Of a stretch of 64,000 nucleotides of DNA, positions 22,916 to 34,015 are shown in pieces. Where the stretch lies: contig CP136898.1 of assembly GCA_034359265.1 (NCBI GenBank), positions 43,547,501-43,611,500 of the forward strand, read 5' to 3'. Below the pieces are notes generated by a model. The model was not told the origin of the DNA, ran no database searches, and worked only from the letters and a program-made list of their open reading frames with translations. A program made the position numbers and the translations under genes. Position 1 is the first letter of the stretch; the number at the start of each line of letters is the position of its first letter. The DNA is from Canna indica. Taxonomy: Eukaryota; Streptophyta; Magnoliopsida; Zingiberales; Cannaceae.

Positions 22916-23790
22916 ATGAGTGAGAAAGGGGGCGATAGACGCAGCGGGCAAAAGAAGTATGAATTGGAGGGATCACAAGGGGAGCGTCAGGAACCCAAGA
23001 GACCTCCCGATCCAGGCACCAAGGGGATCTTCTCATCAGGAAGGGCGACTGCTGAGAATGAGAAAGTGTCTGCTGAGAAGGAGAAAGATTTGTGATTTGG
23101 CTCACAATTAGGTATGAAAGTCTAGGCGAAGGTTGATAAATCTTTTGGTTTTGATTTACCTGATGCAAGTAAGAAAAGTTTTACTACTTTAAACAATCCA
23201 CTATTTGTGCAAAAATGCTGCTGGTATAAATGGTGAGAGGGGGAGTAATCAGCCGAATTCCTGGGCTGAGTTATTCAAAGGGGTGAGTTTATTCGACAAC
23301 CTTCCTGAGAAAGAAGATCTGGTTGATAAATTCAAATCAATTCAAAGCTGCTCTGAGAATGAAATCAATATAGAGGATGATCTCATAAGCCAATCTAGGA
23401 ATGAGTGGAGCAATAGTGATTATGGAAAATTTTACGGGAGGACACCTTCATTGAGTATGGTTCAAGCTGTAATGCCAAGATTATGGAAGCTCAAGAACAA
23501 TGTGCAAATAATGGATCTTGCTGCGGGTTCTTCTACTTCAGATTTGCTTGCAATGAGGATTTGGAGAATGTTTTCTCAGGTGGCCCATGGTTCTTAAGAG
23601 GGCAGGTGTTGTTACTAAGGCATTGGAGGCCGAATTTTAAGCCAATGTTGGAGAGGATTGACATTATTCCTGTGTGGGTTCAGCTACCAGGATTACCTCT
23701 AGAGTATATGCATAGAGAAGTGTTGAAGAAAATAGCTAGCTCACTGGGGCAGTTGATAAAGATTGATGAAGTAACTATGAAGGGACAAAC
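22916..23790 (+). pseudogene. LINE A ORF1 (DUF4283), truncated
   Basis: The product would be the RNA-binding partner of the LINE reverse transcriptase. A polar, charged N-terminal part (from ATG 22916) runs into stops near 23093. The frame resumes in another phase at 23205, and a frameshift near 23530 switches to the frame carrying FACNEDLENVFSGGPWFLRG, RHWRPNFKPM and VWVQLPGLPLEY. These are hallmarks of the DUF4283 domain. The C-terminal zinc knuckle is absent because a CACTA end begins at 23791. Confidence 0.65.
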
Positions 23791-24927
23791 ACTACAAGAA
23801 AACATAACATCACTGACGGACTGGTTACCGATGGGTTCAATTTGTTGGTATTACCAACAAATTTACCGACGGATTAAAAAATCGATTGGTAAATCAGCAT
23901 ATAAATTTTCCCCCCTTTTATTTTAGCTGACCAAATATTTTCCCCCCTACTAAGGAATATTTCCCTCTTCCTTATCAACCAAAATATATTTCCCCGCCTT
24001 ATTTTCCTCACCCGACCCAGACAAATCCGACCTAAGACCCGACAAATCCCTCTTTTCTTTTTCGCACCCGACAAACTCTTCGTGCCTCGTGACACCTCTC
24101 TCCCCGAACTACCTCTCCCCACGACTTCCCCCTGCTCCCTGCGATACCTCTCTCCCCTTCTCTCCCCGCAGCACCTCCGACACAAACTCTGCGCCCCTTT
24201 GTTTTCTCCACCCGCGCCATCTCCCCCGATTCAGCATGCCCCGGCACCCCTTTCTTCTGCAATCCCCCCTGCCAATAGAACTCCCGCGTCGACTATTCCC
24301 CGACACAAACTCTCGCGGAGGCACATCGCCAAACCCCTTTCTTCCGCAAGAAGTCTGACCACTAGCTAGCCACCACCGCCGCCACGTTTGGGTAAACTTT
24401 TCCAGATTTCTCAGATTGATTTCTTTAGGAGTTATCTTGATTCCATGTCGATACATGATTAATTTTTGTATTGGAGTGGAGTAGATTGTTGTTCTTCCTC
24501 ATGTTGTTCACGTGTCGATGCATGATTGATTCCATGTGATGAATGAAAGATCTTGTTGTAATTATTTTCTCTGTCATTTGGGCTTTAAAAACTGGAATCA
24601 ATCTTCTGGCCCTTCTATTAACTGCCCCTTCTTAAAGATAGGTTGTTTGTTGACCCTTCTTAAATTTGATTTGCTTACTAATCCTAATTTCTAAACTGAT
24701 CCAATATAAATATTTGATTTTTCATTTGAAGCCTTAAAATATTCAAGCTTCACTTGTTTTTTAGACCATCTATGTAACACTGCATCAATTTCTCCTCTTT
24801 TGGTTTCATTGATGCACTATGATTAAATGGTATGGAACATTTATTTTTATTTACCTGATATGCTAGTTTTAGTATATCATAGTGTGTTACTTTCTATGAT
24901 AGTCCATGTATATTCCTTTTTGTTGTA
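23791..24927 (+). mobile_element. CACTA transposon fragment (left end)
   Basis: CACTACAAGAAAAC at 23791 is the typical left terminal repeat of plant CACTA elements. It is followed by subterminal motifs of the ACCGACGGA/TACCGATGGG type (23815-23880). A pyrimidine-rich 0.3-kb part (24080-24370) and AT-rich sequence follow, without a recognisable transposase. The matching right end (TTTTCTTGTAGTG) is not present before the LINE resumes, so the copy is truncated; its right side is replaced by a minus-strand LTR at 24928. Confidence 0.6.
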
Positions 24928-26426
24928 TGAAACGGCACACTAGAGGGGGGGTGAATAGTATGTTTTCTAATGTTATTTGCCTAATTCGATTTTAATCGTT
25001 TACTTAGATTGTTTAGGCAATTTACGATTGAGTGATTTTGATGCGGAAGCGATAAATAATAACGCAATTAATACAATCGGTAAATCAACGCAAAAACACA
25101 GATTTATAGTGGTTCGGCCCCAATGCCTACTCCACTACCTAAACACTCCGCTTAGGATTTCCAAACTAAGTTAACAAGATTAATTCGAGTCTCCCTTACA
25201 ATGAGGACTTTGACTTGAAGAGTCGCACTCTCGACCTAAGGCACTTCCACACCCGGAAGTCTTCGCCTTCTTATCGGGAGTACTCTTCCACCTCAACCAT
25301 AAGGGACAACTTAATTAATCATAGTAAACTAAGTTTAAACAAGTGGCTTTACTCCCTCACAACAAGGAAACCACTTCCACATACAAGACCTAACAATCTA
25401 GGTCTTCCTACAAATCAAATACAAGAGTTGAAAAACAAATTAAATAAAAACTTGTTACAAGAAGAGGAATAGTAGCTTATCATGCTTAACCGCCTCTTCT
25501 TCTCACACTTAACCAACTTGATCAACCCTTTGAAATAAAACTTCTTTGGCAACAAGGGATCAAGACTCAGCTGATGAACGTTTAGGGCTTTGAAGGTTTG
25601 GATGATGGAATTGAATCACTCTTTGAAGCTTTTATCATCAAAAATCTGAGAGAGAAGATTCATGAAAAAAGATTAGAATGTAGTATTTATAAACCCAGCT
25701 GAAACAAGGTGTCAACGGGATTATTTTTTATCGTTACAGACACCCGATCGATGGTCCGATCGAATTATCGGTCGACCGACCAATCGACCGTTGGCTTACT
25801 GTAAGGTTTTTCCCTTGATCGGTCGACCGATGGGTCGATCGGTTGAGGGAAAAACATCTACTTCCAATCCGGTCGACCAATCGGTCGACCGAAGCCAGCT
25901 TTTATACGCCATTCGATCGACCGACGGGTCGACCAATTATCGCGGGATTTGGTGCGGTCGACCAGCTCAGAGATGCCGAGATCCGCGATTCGTGTTTTGC
26001 CATCCGGTCGACCGATGAGCATTCTGCGAATATTTGGCATCGGTCGATCGACCAACCGGTTGACCAACACAGTGTTAGCCAAAAATTTTCACCTGCTTCA
26101 GTCAACTGAATGGCTACTGCCATTTTTCAACAACATTCGGTCGACCGAATCAAAGCTGGAAATTTTTATCTTTGATTCCTCATTTCGCGCTAGGATTTCC
26201 AGCTTCGTTCTTCAGCGTGTTTTAGCTTTGAAGAATTCTCCATGCTATCCACCACATTTTGGATGCACGCATTGATCTGTTTTGAGGATTGATCGAGAGA
26301 CGATAGGCTTGACATATCTTTCATCGATCCTACAATTCTTACTTCAAACACTTGTTAAATGGGTTTGTTATTATCAAAATAATCACGAGGAGAATAAAGC
26401 ATGAAGGAGGAACCCTTCAGCTAACA
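24928..26426 (-). repeat. 3' LTR of a minus-strand element of the TCGACCGA Copia family
   Basis: The LTR runs from TGAAACGGCACACTAG (left) to CTAACA at 26426 and is followed on the inner side by a purine tract on the minus strand. A dense cluster of TCGACCGA palindromes lies at 25743-26150, including ATTCGGTCGACCGAAT. The landmark GTTCGGCCCCAATGCC is at about 25113. At about 1.5 kb it is the size of the LTR at 28419. The matching 5' LTR is missing; the element is cut at 28418 by a plus-strand LTR of the same family. Confidence 0.7.
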
Positions 26427-26450
26427 ATCTTCCCCTTTTTGATGATGACA
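26427..26450 (-). other. Polypurine tract
   Basis: The minus strand reads CATCATCAAAAAGGGGAAGAT directly before the LTR end TGTTAG, marking the 3' LTR of the minus-strand element. Confidence 0.6.
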
Positions 26451-26762
26451 AACCATTGACGATAAATATCAAGATACAAGGAAGCATCAAGGAAATGAAG
26501 CAATGTATTCAATTTGTACTCCCCCTATCGATAAACATATATTCATATTATTCATTTTGTACTCCCCCTATCGATAAGCATATATTCATATATTCTCCCC
26601 CTTTTGTCATTCATCAAAAAAAAAAAACATAGCAAGAATACATGAGAAAAAAATAACACTTATATTACTAACCATCACATAGTCAAACAAATACATGTGC
26701 ATAAGATGAAAATGTCAATACATCAACATCAATACATCAATACATCAAAGCATCAAAGAGGA

Positions 26763-27947
26763 TTACTCGTCCTTAGGTGGTGGAGGAGGTGGTAGATGTG
26801 ACCGATAATATTTCCACATCTCATCCACTCTCCCATACATTTCATCAACTCGACGACCGTACTCATCTATTTGCTGACCATACTGGTCAACACGTTGACC
26901 ATACTCGTCGATGCGCCAGCCATGGTCACCGATCATGAGACCATACTCATCCATCTGACGATCGTATCCATCCATGCATTCTAATGTGTTTTTGTTCCAT
27001 TCCATCTGACCGATGTGAAACTGAGCAAAGCGATCCTCCAGATCACTTAGGCGCGTTAGGGAAGTGCCAGATGATGAACCTCCACCAGCTTCGTCTTCCT
27101 CCATCTCTGTGTCATGCTCGGCCTATTCCACAGGATCTCCTCGTGTTCTTTTGCCGCGCTGATGTTCAAGGATCTTCATGCGGCTAAGGGAGGAAGAATC
27201 TATGGCTCTAGGAATGGGCTCTATTTCAAATCTAGATCTATTTACCCCAGCTTCATATATGAAATGAGAGATCATTGAGGCATATGGTGGGCCTTGTTTT
27301 TTGGAGGAATGGGCTTCAGCTATATACCTAAGCATGAGGTCAGGGACATCTATAGGAATGCAAGACATGACAAAGAAAAGAACACTAGAACTCATAGAGG
27401 TGACCTCATCATAGTGACCTGCCCTAAGAAGAATATTATATGAGATGATAAGATGCATGATCCTGGCAGTGATTGACAGTTTGATGCTTTGGGTGGGGAT
27501 CATTCCCTGATAATCCTCAGGACAAATAGTTGACACAATTTCATGAGGATGAAACTCCTCATGAAAATGATGTGTGGACATCTTGTAAATTTATCTTCCC
27601 ACTAGAGGAAATCCAAATGCATCTCTCATGAGGGATTTGGTAATGACTATGGATTTTCCCAAGATTTCTGATCGAAGAACTAAATCATCACTAAGCCTTG
27701 CCTTTTCTATCACTAGGTTAGAGAAGAAGGCTTTTACCAGGATGGGGCATACCGGTACTTGTTTTTCTAGAAATTCTACTCATCCCATACTAACAAGTTT
27801 CTCTCGGATATCAAATTGTTCTAGGTCATCTAAATTAACTGGCCGTGTTTGCGGGATGGTTCTATCAACAAACTTAGCAGCTTGTTTCTTGCCTAATTGG
27901 GTCCAAAGGTTATCAGGTAAGGATGGGAGCTTAGTTTTGGGTGTCAT
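26763..27947 (-). pseudogene. 'Putative plant transposon protein' ORF in the env position, with 7-residue repeats
   Basis: One frame of 395 codons runs from ATG 27947 to the stop at 26763 with only three internal stops (27780-27782, about 27596, and 27123-27125) and no frameshift. The N-terminal two thirds resemble the plant retroelement protein family PF20167 (VDRTIPQTRPVNLDDLEQF, VCPILVKAFFSNL, and the KSLMRDAFGFPLVG stretch). The C-terminal part (27000-26800) has eight tandem 7-residue repeats of the form (M/I/V)DEYGxR, then a Pro-rich end. The ORF lies upstream of the polypurine tract and 3' LTR in the same orientation, where env-like genes of SIRE-type Copia elements sit. Function unknown. 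The first stop (TGA) is where a Trp codon would be expected. Confidence 0.55.
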
Positions 27948-28418
27948 TCTGCAAGACAATTATGAAGATGATGTAGATGATTAGTTTTAAATGAAAGAAA
28001 GCTAAAAGTTTAAAGATTGTCATAGATTCATGCAAGAACAAAAAGATTTTCTCATTAAATCTCAAGATAAATAAAACTAAATCTAAATAAAAAGGAAAGA
28101 TTAAATAAAGTGATCCATAAATGAAGAGATAAAAAAAATTGTTTTGACTAGAGAAGAATAAGATACATTTTCCTCTTTGACCAAAACAAAAATTTTAAAG
28201 AAGGCTAAAGTTAAAGTTAAGAAAAACTCATGAAAGAAAAACAAGAGAGTCTTTGACTAACAATTTTTGTTCAAAATAAAATTCTATTAAAGAGTAAATG
28301 ATGAATCATTTGAAGAAAATATGAGATATATGATTTTTGTTGAAAGAAAACTCATTTTTGGAGTAAACATGCTAAAGAGAAGTTATCATCCAAGAAAAAT
28401 AAGCATGAATGATATTTT
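27948..28418. other. AT-rich interior of the minus-strand element
   Basis: No coding signal. It presumably belongs to the minus-strand LTR element and is cut off at 28418, where a plus-strand LTR starts with TGTTGG. Confidence 0.4.
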
Positions 28419-29878
28419 TGTTGGCTTTAGGTTTTCAACCTTGGTCTTAATCTCGGTTTTGATGATAACAAACATGGAACTAATGATTTTATTAAGAATA
28501 TATATTTCAAGTTCCATATCAGTAGCATTCGATGTCCTCGATCGAAAAAATCGGAAGGACATTGATCGTCGCGCTCGGGTTCGTCGTGAAAAATTCTCAA
28601 AGATCGATGAGTGCACCAAAGTCGCTTGGACGAGTCCAAAGGTCACATGGGAAGCTCTCCAAGATGATGCTCGTTGAAAAGTCGGAACCTGGAAATGAAG
28701 CGTGGAAGAAATCGGCTGAAAAATACAACTCAACCTAAGTTCGGTTGATCGGGCGGTCGACCGAATATGGTAAAGTTAATGGCACTAGCCATTTCGGTCG
28801 ACCGACTAGTGCCGAAATCAGGCAGTAGGCATTCGATCGACCCATCGGTCGACCAAACATTGGGAAGAAAGATCCGCAGAACTACTTCGGTCGACCGATT
28901 AAAGCCCAAAATGGGCAGTAGCTCTGTTGGTCGACCAGCCGGTCGATCGACCTACGGATACCCAAAGACGCAGATCACGTCGGTCGACCGAAGGTCGGGA
29001 TCGTGATTTTTGCGTCTGGGCAGTCGACCCATCGGTCAACTGACCACAGAGTAAATGAGGCGGTTGATCGATCGGTCGATCGACCAATCGACCGACGGTC
29101 TGCAACAGATAGTTTTCTATCCGTTGAAGCTGCCGTTTCTTTATAAGGTATAAATATACCTCTTCTACTCATTTTTAATAACCTTCCTTCACTCCTACAG
29201 ATTTTTATTGAGCATTTAAAAGGAGATTAAAGCCTTCAAAGAGATTGTTTGGAGCACGCGTCGATTTCTGTCGAGTTCTTCTACAAGCGCACAAGCTCTG
29301 CTTCTCAACTCGGGTGTTGATTCAAGCTCTACTACTTGACGAGTTGAAGGATTGCTGTTATTTAAATTGTCTGATTTGTGAGTCTGTAGAAGGCTTGCTG
29401 TTAGGTCTTGAAATTGGTGGTAGCCTTGGTGTTTGAGGTTTAAATCCACTGGTGTAATTAAACATAGTTGTTGCTAAGATTAGATTAGTTGTCCCTTAGG
29501 GTTGAGGTGAAAGAGGACTCTCGATAAGAAGGCGGTGACTTTCGGGTGTGGAAGTGCTTTACGTCGAGAGTGCGTCTCTTCGGTGAAAAGTCATCGTGTG
29601 TAAGGGAAACGTAAATTAATCTAGTAAAACTAGTTTGGAAATCCTAAGCGAGGTGCTTAGGTAGTGGAGTAGGCATTGGGGCCGAACCACTATAAATTCT
29701 GTGTTTGCATTGATTTATTGTTGTGCTTAATTGCTTTATCATTTATAAGCTTCCACATCTAATCGTCAAATTGCATATTGCCTAAATAATCTAAGTAAAC
29801 GATTAAAAGTGGATTTAGGCTAATTGAATTAGTAAACACATTATTCACCCCCCCTCTAGTGTCGCCATTTCGTTCACA
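28419..29878 (+). repeat. 5' LTR of the plus-strand gag-only element
   Basis: The LTR starts TGTTGGCTTTAGG and ends TTCGTTCACA immediately before the primer-binding site. It contains the most extended palindrome cluster in the window (28740-29100), with many TCGGTCGA/TCGACCGA units. It carries the family landmarks GGCATTGGGGCCGAACCAC (about 29670) and CCCCCCTCTAGTGT near the end. Confidence 0.8.
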
Positions 29879-29880
29879 TT

Positions 29881-29892
29881 TGGTATCAGAGC
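29881..29892 (+). other. Primer-binding site (initiator tRNA-Met type)
   Basis: TGGTATCAGAGC follows the LTR end after two bases. This matches the 3' end complement of plant initiator tRNA-Met, used by Copia elements. Confidence 0.8.
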
Positions 29893-29946
29893 GGGTTCGT
29901 AGCTTGAGATTTCACCATCTCTTCTACACCTTGTCTCGATCTTGAA

Positions 29947-31397
29947 ATAACTCTAGAGTCGGTAGAGTCTACACCTCCTAGGTTCGATGCCTCTAACTTT
30001 GGTGTATGGAAATCTAGGATGTACACATTTCTAAAGATTCAAGGTTTAGATATATTTGACATGGTAAAGACAAAATATATGGAACCTAAGGAAAACATGA
30101 ATGCATGGACCCAAGAACAAATTAAATTGTTTGAATTAAATGGTAAGACAACACATCTTCTATATTGCACATTTTCAAATGATATACTTGAAAATGTCAT
30201 GCATTGTACTTCCGCATTCGACATTTGGGCAACATTAAACATGCTATATGATTTTGCAAAAATCGAAGAGATTACTACTTATGATAAGGGGAGTGATGAC
30301 AATTGTCATCCACCCAATATTAATATGGTTTTTGAAGCCCAAAGTGTCTCCAGTCATAGGAGCACTAAAAGCCGGAAGAGAAAAGTGATTTACCATGTGT
30401 ACCAAGAGAAAGGGCATATAAGAAAGAATTATCCTACTATGAAAAACAAGGCAAAGAAGAGGTCAAGTGCTTCCACCTCCACCTCTCACTTTCTTGAAGC
30501 ATCCTCTACCCATGACTATGAAGCCACTTCCAAAGTGAGCCTCAAAATTGCAAATAATGAGGTACTCTCTTCTTCATCTAGTCATAATAATAATAATGAT
30601 TGTACTAGCTCTTCTAGTTCACATGATATGCAATATGATGAGTTAGTAAGTGAATACAAGAAAATGTATGCCTTGCTTTTTAAAAAGGATAATGAAAATA
30701 AAAGAATAAAAAGGGATAATATAAGGCTTAACTCTCATGTGGATGAATTAAAACTAGAAAATGAGAGAATGAAATCTAGTTCTTTTAATTTTTCCTATGA
30801 TAGGTTGGAACTTGAGCATAAGGACTTAAAGCTTGAAAATGAAAATTTAAAATTTGATAATTCAAAAATCGTTAGTGAGAACAATATTTTGAAATCTCAA
30901 CTATATGACATGCATAAGTCAATTGAAGATTTAAAATATGAGATTTTAGTTTTGAACAAGGAAGTACATAATTTAAGAAACTCAACTTCCTTCAAGAAAA
31001 TTGGAAAGAAAAATGCTTCTTTCAAAAATGCCTATGCTCGTCATAAATCTTATGCTATGCATTCTAATGCAAAATCTCATGTTAGGCATTCCACAATTAA
31101 ATCTCAAGTTCAAAAGAAAAATGTTTCATCTAAGAATGCTCATATTCATCATGTCTCACATATCAAGCATTCAAATAATAGATCTAATGTCCATAGCATA
31201 AAATAAAATAAAAATCAATGGACATTATTTTTGTTGTGGTATTTTTGGCCATGCTACTGTTGATTGTGCATTCAAGAAAAATCCAAGTGTAGTTAAGACA
31301 CTTTGGATTCCTAGGCCAACTCACCCCCAAGGACCCAAAGCAATTTGGGTACCAAAAGTCTCATCTTCTCTTGTATGGGGAGCTACCACACAATGAT
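29947..31397 (+). pseudogene. Copia-type Gag with lost start and lost zinc-knuckle cysteines
   Basis: The frame is open from ATA 29947 to 31206. By comparison with the minus-strand copy, this ATA stands where the gag ATG belongs; the first ATG left is 30019. Residues 1-110 resemble Copia gag (UBN2) but the middle of the domain is missing in both copies. The zinc knuckle at about 30395-30440 reads YHVYQEKGHIRKNYP: all three cysteines are Tyr. A long coiled coil follows (about 30640-31000), then His/Ser/Lys-rich repeats. After the stop at 31206 the gag end continues in another frame (second knuckle FCCGIFGHATVDC, then WVPKVSSS, to 31397). GPKAIWVPK is the point where protease normally follows, but no pol is present. 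Confidence 0.65.
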
Positions 31398-34000
31398 AAA
31401 GAGAAGTGAAAAGTTGAATTGACCTTGGATATAAATGAGAAATCTCCAAGAGGTTGCAACTTCGAATCATCATGATGCCTAAAGTATGGAAATTGGCATC
31501 TAGGTATATTTTGTATCATCTCCTTCTTTGGTTTGTTCTATTTAAGTTGGAGTGTTGATATATGCTTAATTTGAGTTGTTTTCCCCACTCTTACTAAAGA
31601 GTTCTTTCAAAAAGGATATTTGATTTTTTGATCTTCGGTCTCTTTGGAGACCCCAGTGGCCTGTAATGGGCCTAAGCGACCTTGCGATTTTAAATCGTAG
31701 GCTAATTATGACTTTCGGTTTTCAACCAATAGGAAGGGTTGGAGATCTTATTTTTCAAAATTTCATATTTTGAGATCTCTTGATTCATTTTGTTATCATG
31801 AAGATTTATATGAAAATGAATCCAAGCTATTTAGTGAAGTTGAATTTTGAAAATGATACTCAATTTTTCTCTTCACTATTTAGATTGATAGCTTGCATAT
31901 AGATTTGGTTTCATTTTCTACTTATAAAGTATGCTTGCAAGTTATAAATATTTTAGGAAGGCTAACTAGGAAGAAAAAGATTAGTTTGGCCAAATTATCA
32001 TGAATAAGGTATAACTTCAATTAATTCAAAATCTTAGTGTTATACCTCAATGCTTAAGCTCAAATAATGTCTCAATACTCATGATTGCAATTGTATGTTA
32101 AACATTTGAATTCTCATGAGTAGGTAGAATCTTAGCACTTAGGCAAATATCATTAAATGAAACTTGCTCTAGGTAAATATCTATTATTAGAGACCTTCTT
32201 GTAAGTCCAAACTAGTGTAACATGCTTAGAGATCTTACTCTTCGAATATGTCATATTCTAAGATCTCTTTGATTCATTTGGATAACATATTAATTATAGA
32301 AAATGAATCTTTACTATCTAGCATAGGTTAAGGTTTTAAATGAAACTTTGCATTGAACCTTGCTATTTAGTATGTTAGCTTGCTAAGTTGACATATTATT
32401 TCATTATGATACTAATGATGTCTACTTGCAAGTGATAAAAATTTGAAAGGCTATGCTATCTAAAAGAAAAATAAAAAATGAAATGAAAAGCTTGGCCAAA
32501 TTTCTAGAAAATAAGGTATGGATTCAATTTTGCAAAAACCTTAGTATAATAATTGAATTTTAATGTTTAATGATGTCTCCATACTCATGATTGATGATTG
32601 CAAGATAAATATTTGAATTTTCATGAGTAGAAAAAATCTTGATAACTTAGCTCATTTTATGATATCATGATATCTATGAAATTGAACTAGGTTAAAATTC
32701 TTCTTTAGAGACTTCATGTTAAGTTAAAAATGAGATGAACATGTTTAGATACACACATGATATGATTCTAGGTGTTCAATCTTGAAAATTCATGTGTAAA
32801 TGAAAATGTGATAACTAGATCAATTAGAGGACTTAAGCTTGAGAAGTTTGACCCAAGTCAATAAATTGACTTGGACACTTGATTTTAAGTCCAAACTTCA
32901 TAAACATGTTTAGGAATAGGTATGATATGTTTTCATGCACTTAGAGTGAAAAATTCATATGAATATGGATAAAATGATATAGAGGTGGTTTCATGAAAAC
33001 CTCTTTTGAACAAAGTTGACCCAAGTCAAGAAGTTGACTTTCATTTTCAATCCATATTTGGGGAGCATGTTTAGATTTACTCATGTTAGGTATCCATAGG
33101 TTTAATTTTGAAAAATCATGAGTAAATGTTAAGATTGAAACTTAACAAGTTTCATAAAAACTAGTTTAATTTTGAATGAAACCATGATAGGTTGATATCG
33201 TGACTTAAGGACATAATTTTCATTTCAAACTTGACATATACTCTTTACATGACCATCATGTGGTGTCATGAAAGTTTGAATGAAAATTGAACAAGTTTTA
33301 AGAATAACTAAAAATTACATAAATACCATTTCAATCTACAATTGGTATAAATTTCAGTTATTTATAGAAAAATATAGAAAATTAATTCTGAGATGATTCT
33401 TGAAATTGCACACTCAGTGAAAAATCTAGTTTTATCAGTAAAAATTTTAAAAAGTTTCATTAAGAATCTAATTTATAATGGAATTTTGAAGTTGGCTTTA
33501 AAAATGCAAAGTATCATCTTCTTGAGATATCAATCTTTTCGATACTTTGATCTTTCTTCAAAAACATCAAATGAAAACTCATGTACACCATTTGGATTCT
33601 ATTTCTAATATCATTCACACAATTTCATGAGTAAAATCATTTCTAGGAATGATTTTGATATTTCGGATGACAGCTAGGATCCATTTGTTGATTAAAATCA
33701 ATATAGGATGAAAAATGATCTTTGAAAATTCTTTTGAGTTTAAACTTTGTTCATGTATTTCATATGACCATTCAATACTTGGTATCAAAAATTTTCATCC
33801 AAAAATTGGTACCAATGTTTTTCATTAAAGATATTATTTTGTTTAGATCTAAAAGTTTGATCTATGAAAACTTAAGGTATAGATTGACCTAAGTCAACAA
33901 AGAAACTTAAAAAAATCATCTTAAGCCCAAACTTAATTCATAGACTTACATTATCTCATGTTTAATATCTCGATGCCTAAGTGATATGGTAATCTCTAGA
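31398..34000 (+). repeat. Post-gag noncoding region with ~165-bp degenerate repeats
   Basis: Blocks around AACATGTTTAG/GAGCATGTTTAG recur near 32740, 32905 and 33066, each followed by an ACTCATG- or TTGACTTGG-like stretch. The region parallels 2791-4480 in reverse. There is no coding potential. Confidence 0.5.
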
Positions 34001-34015
34001 AGAGTGAAGATATCA

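Larger units (their letters stand above)
28419..34000 (+). mobile_element. Second gag-only Copia-family element, 3' end missing
   Basis: The order is LTR 28419-29878, primer-binding site 29881-29892, gag frame 29947-31206, a remnant of the gag end to 31397, then about 2.6 kb of noncoding sequence with ~165-bp degenerate repeats. No pol genes and no 3' LTR are found before LINE A resumes near 34000-34016. The same layout in the minus-strand copy at 1406-7131 shows that lack of pol is a family trait. The junction with LINE A is not sharp. Confidence 0.65.

Noticed and set aside
24089..24456. Overlapping Pro/Ser-rich and Arg/Gly-rich ORFs on both strands
   Set aside because: They lie in a pyrimidine-rich part of a CACTA fragment, show only low-complexity composition, and no frame has a known motif.
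33393..33608. 71-codon plus-strand ORF
   Set aside because: It lies in the noncoding repeat region behind gag; composition follows the AT-rich background and no motif is present.
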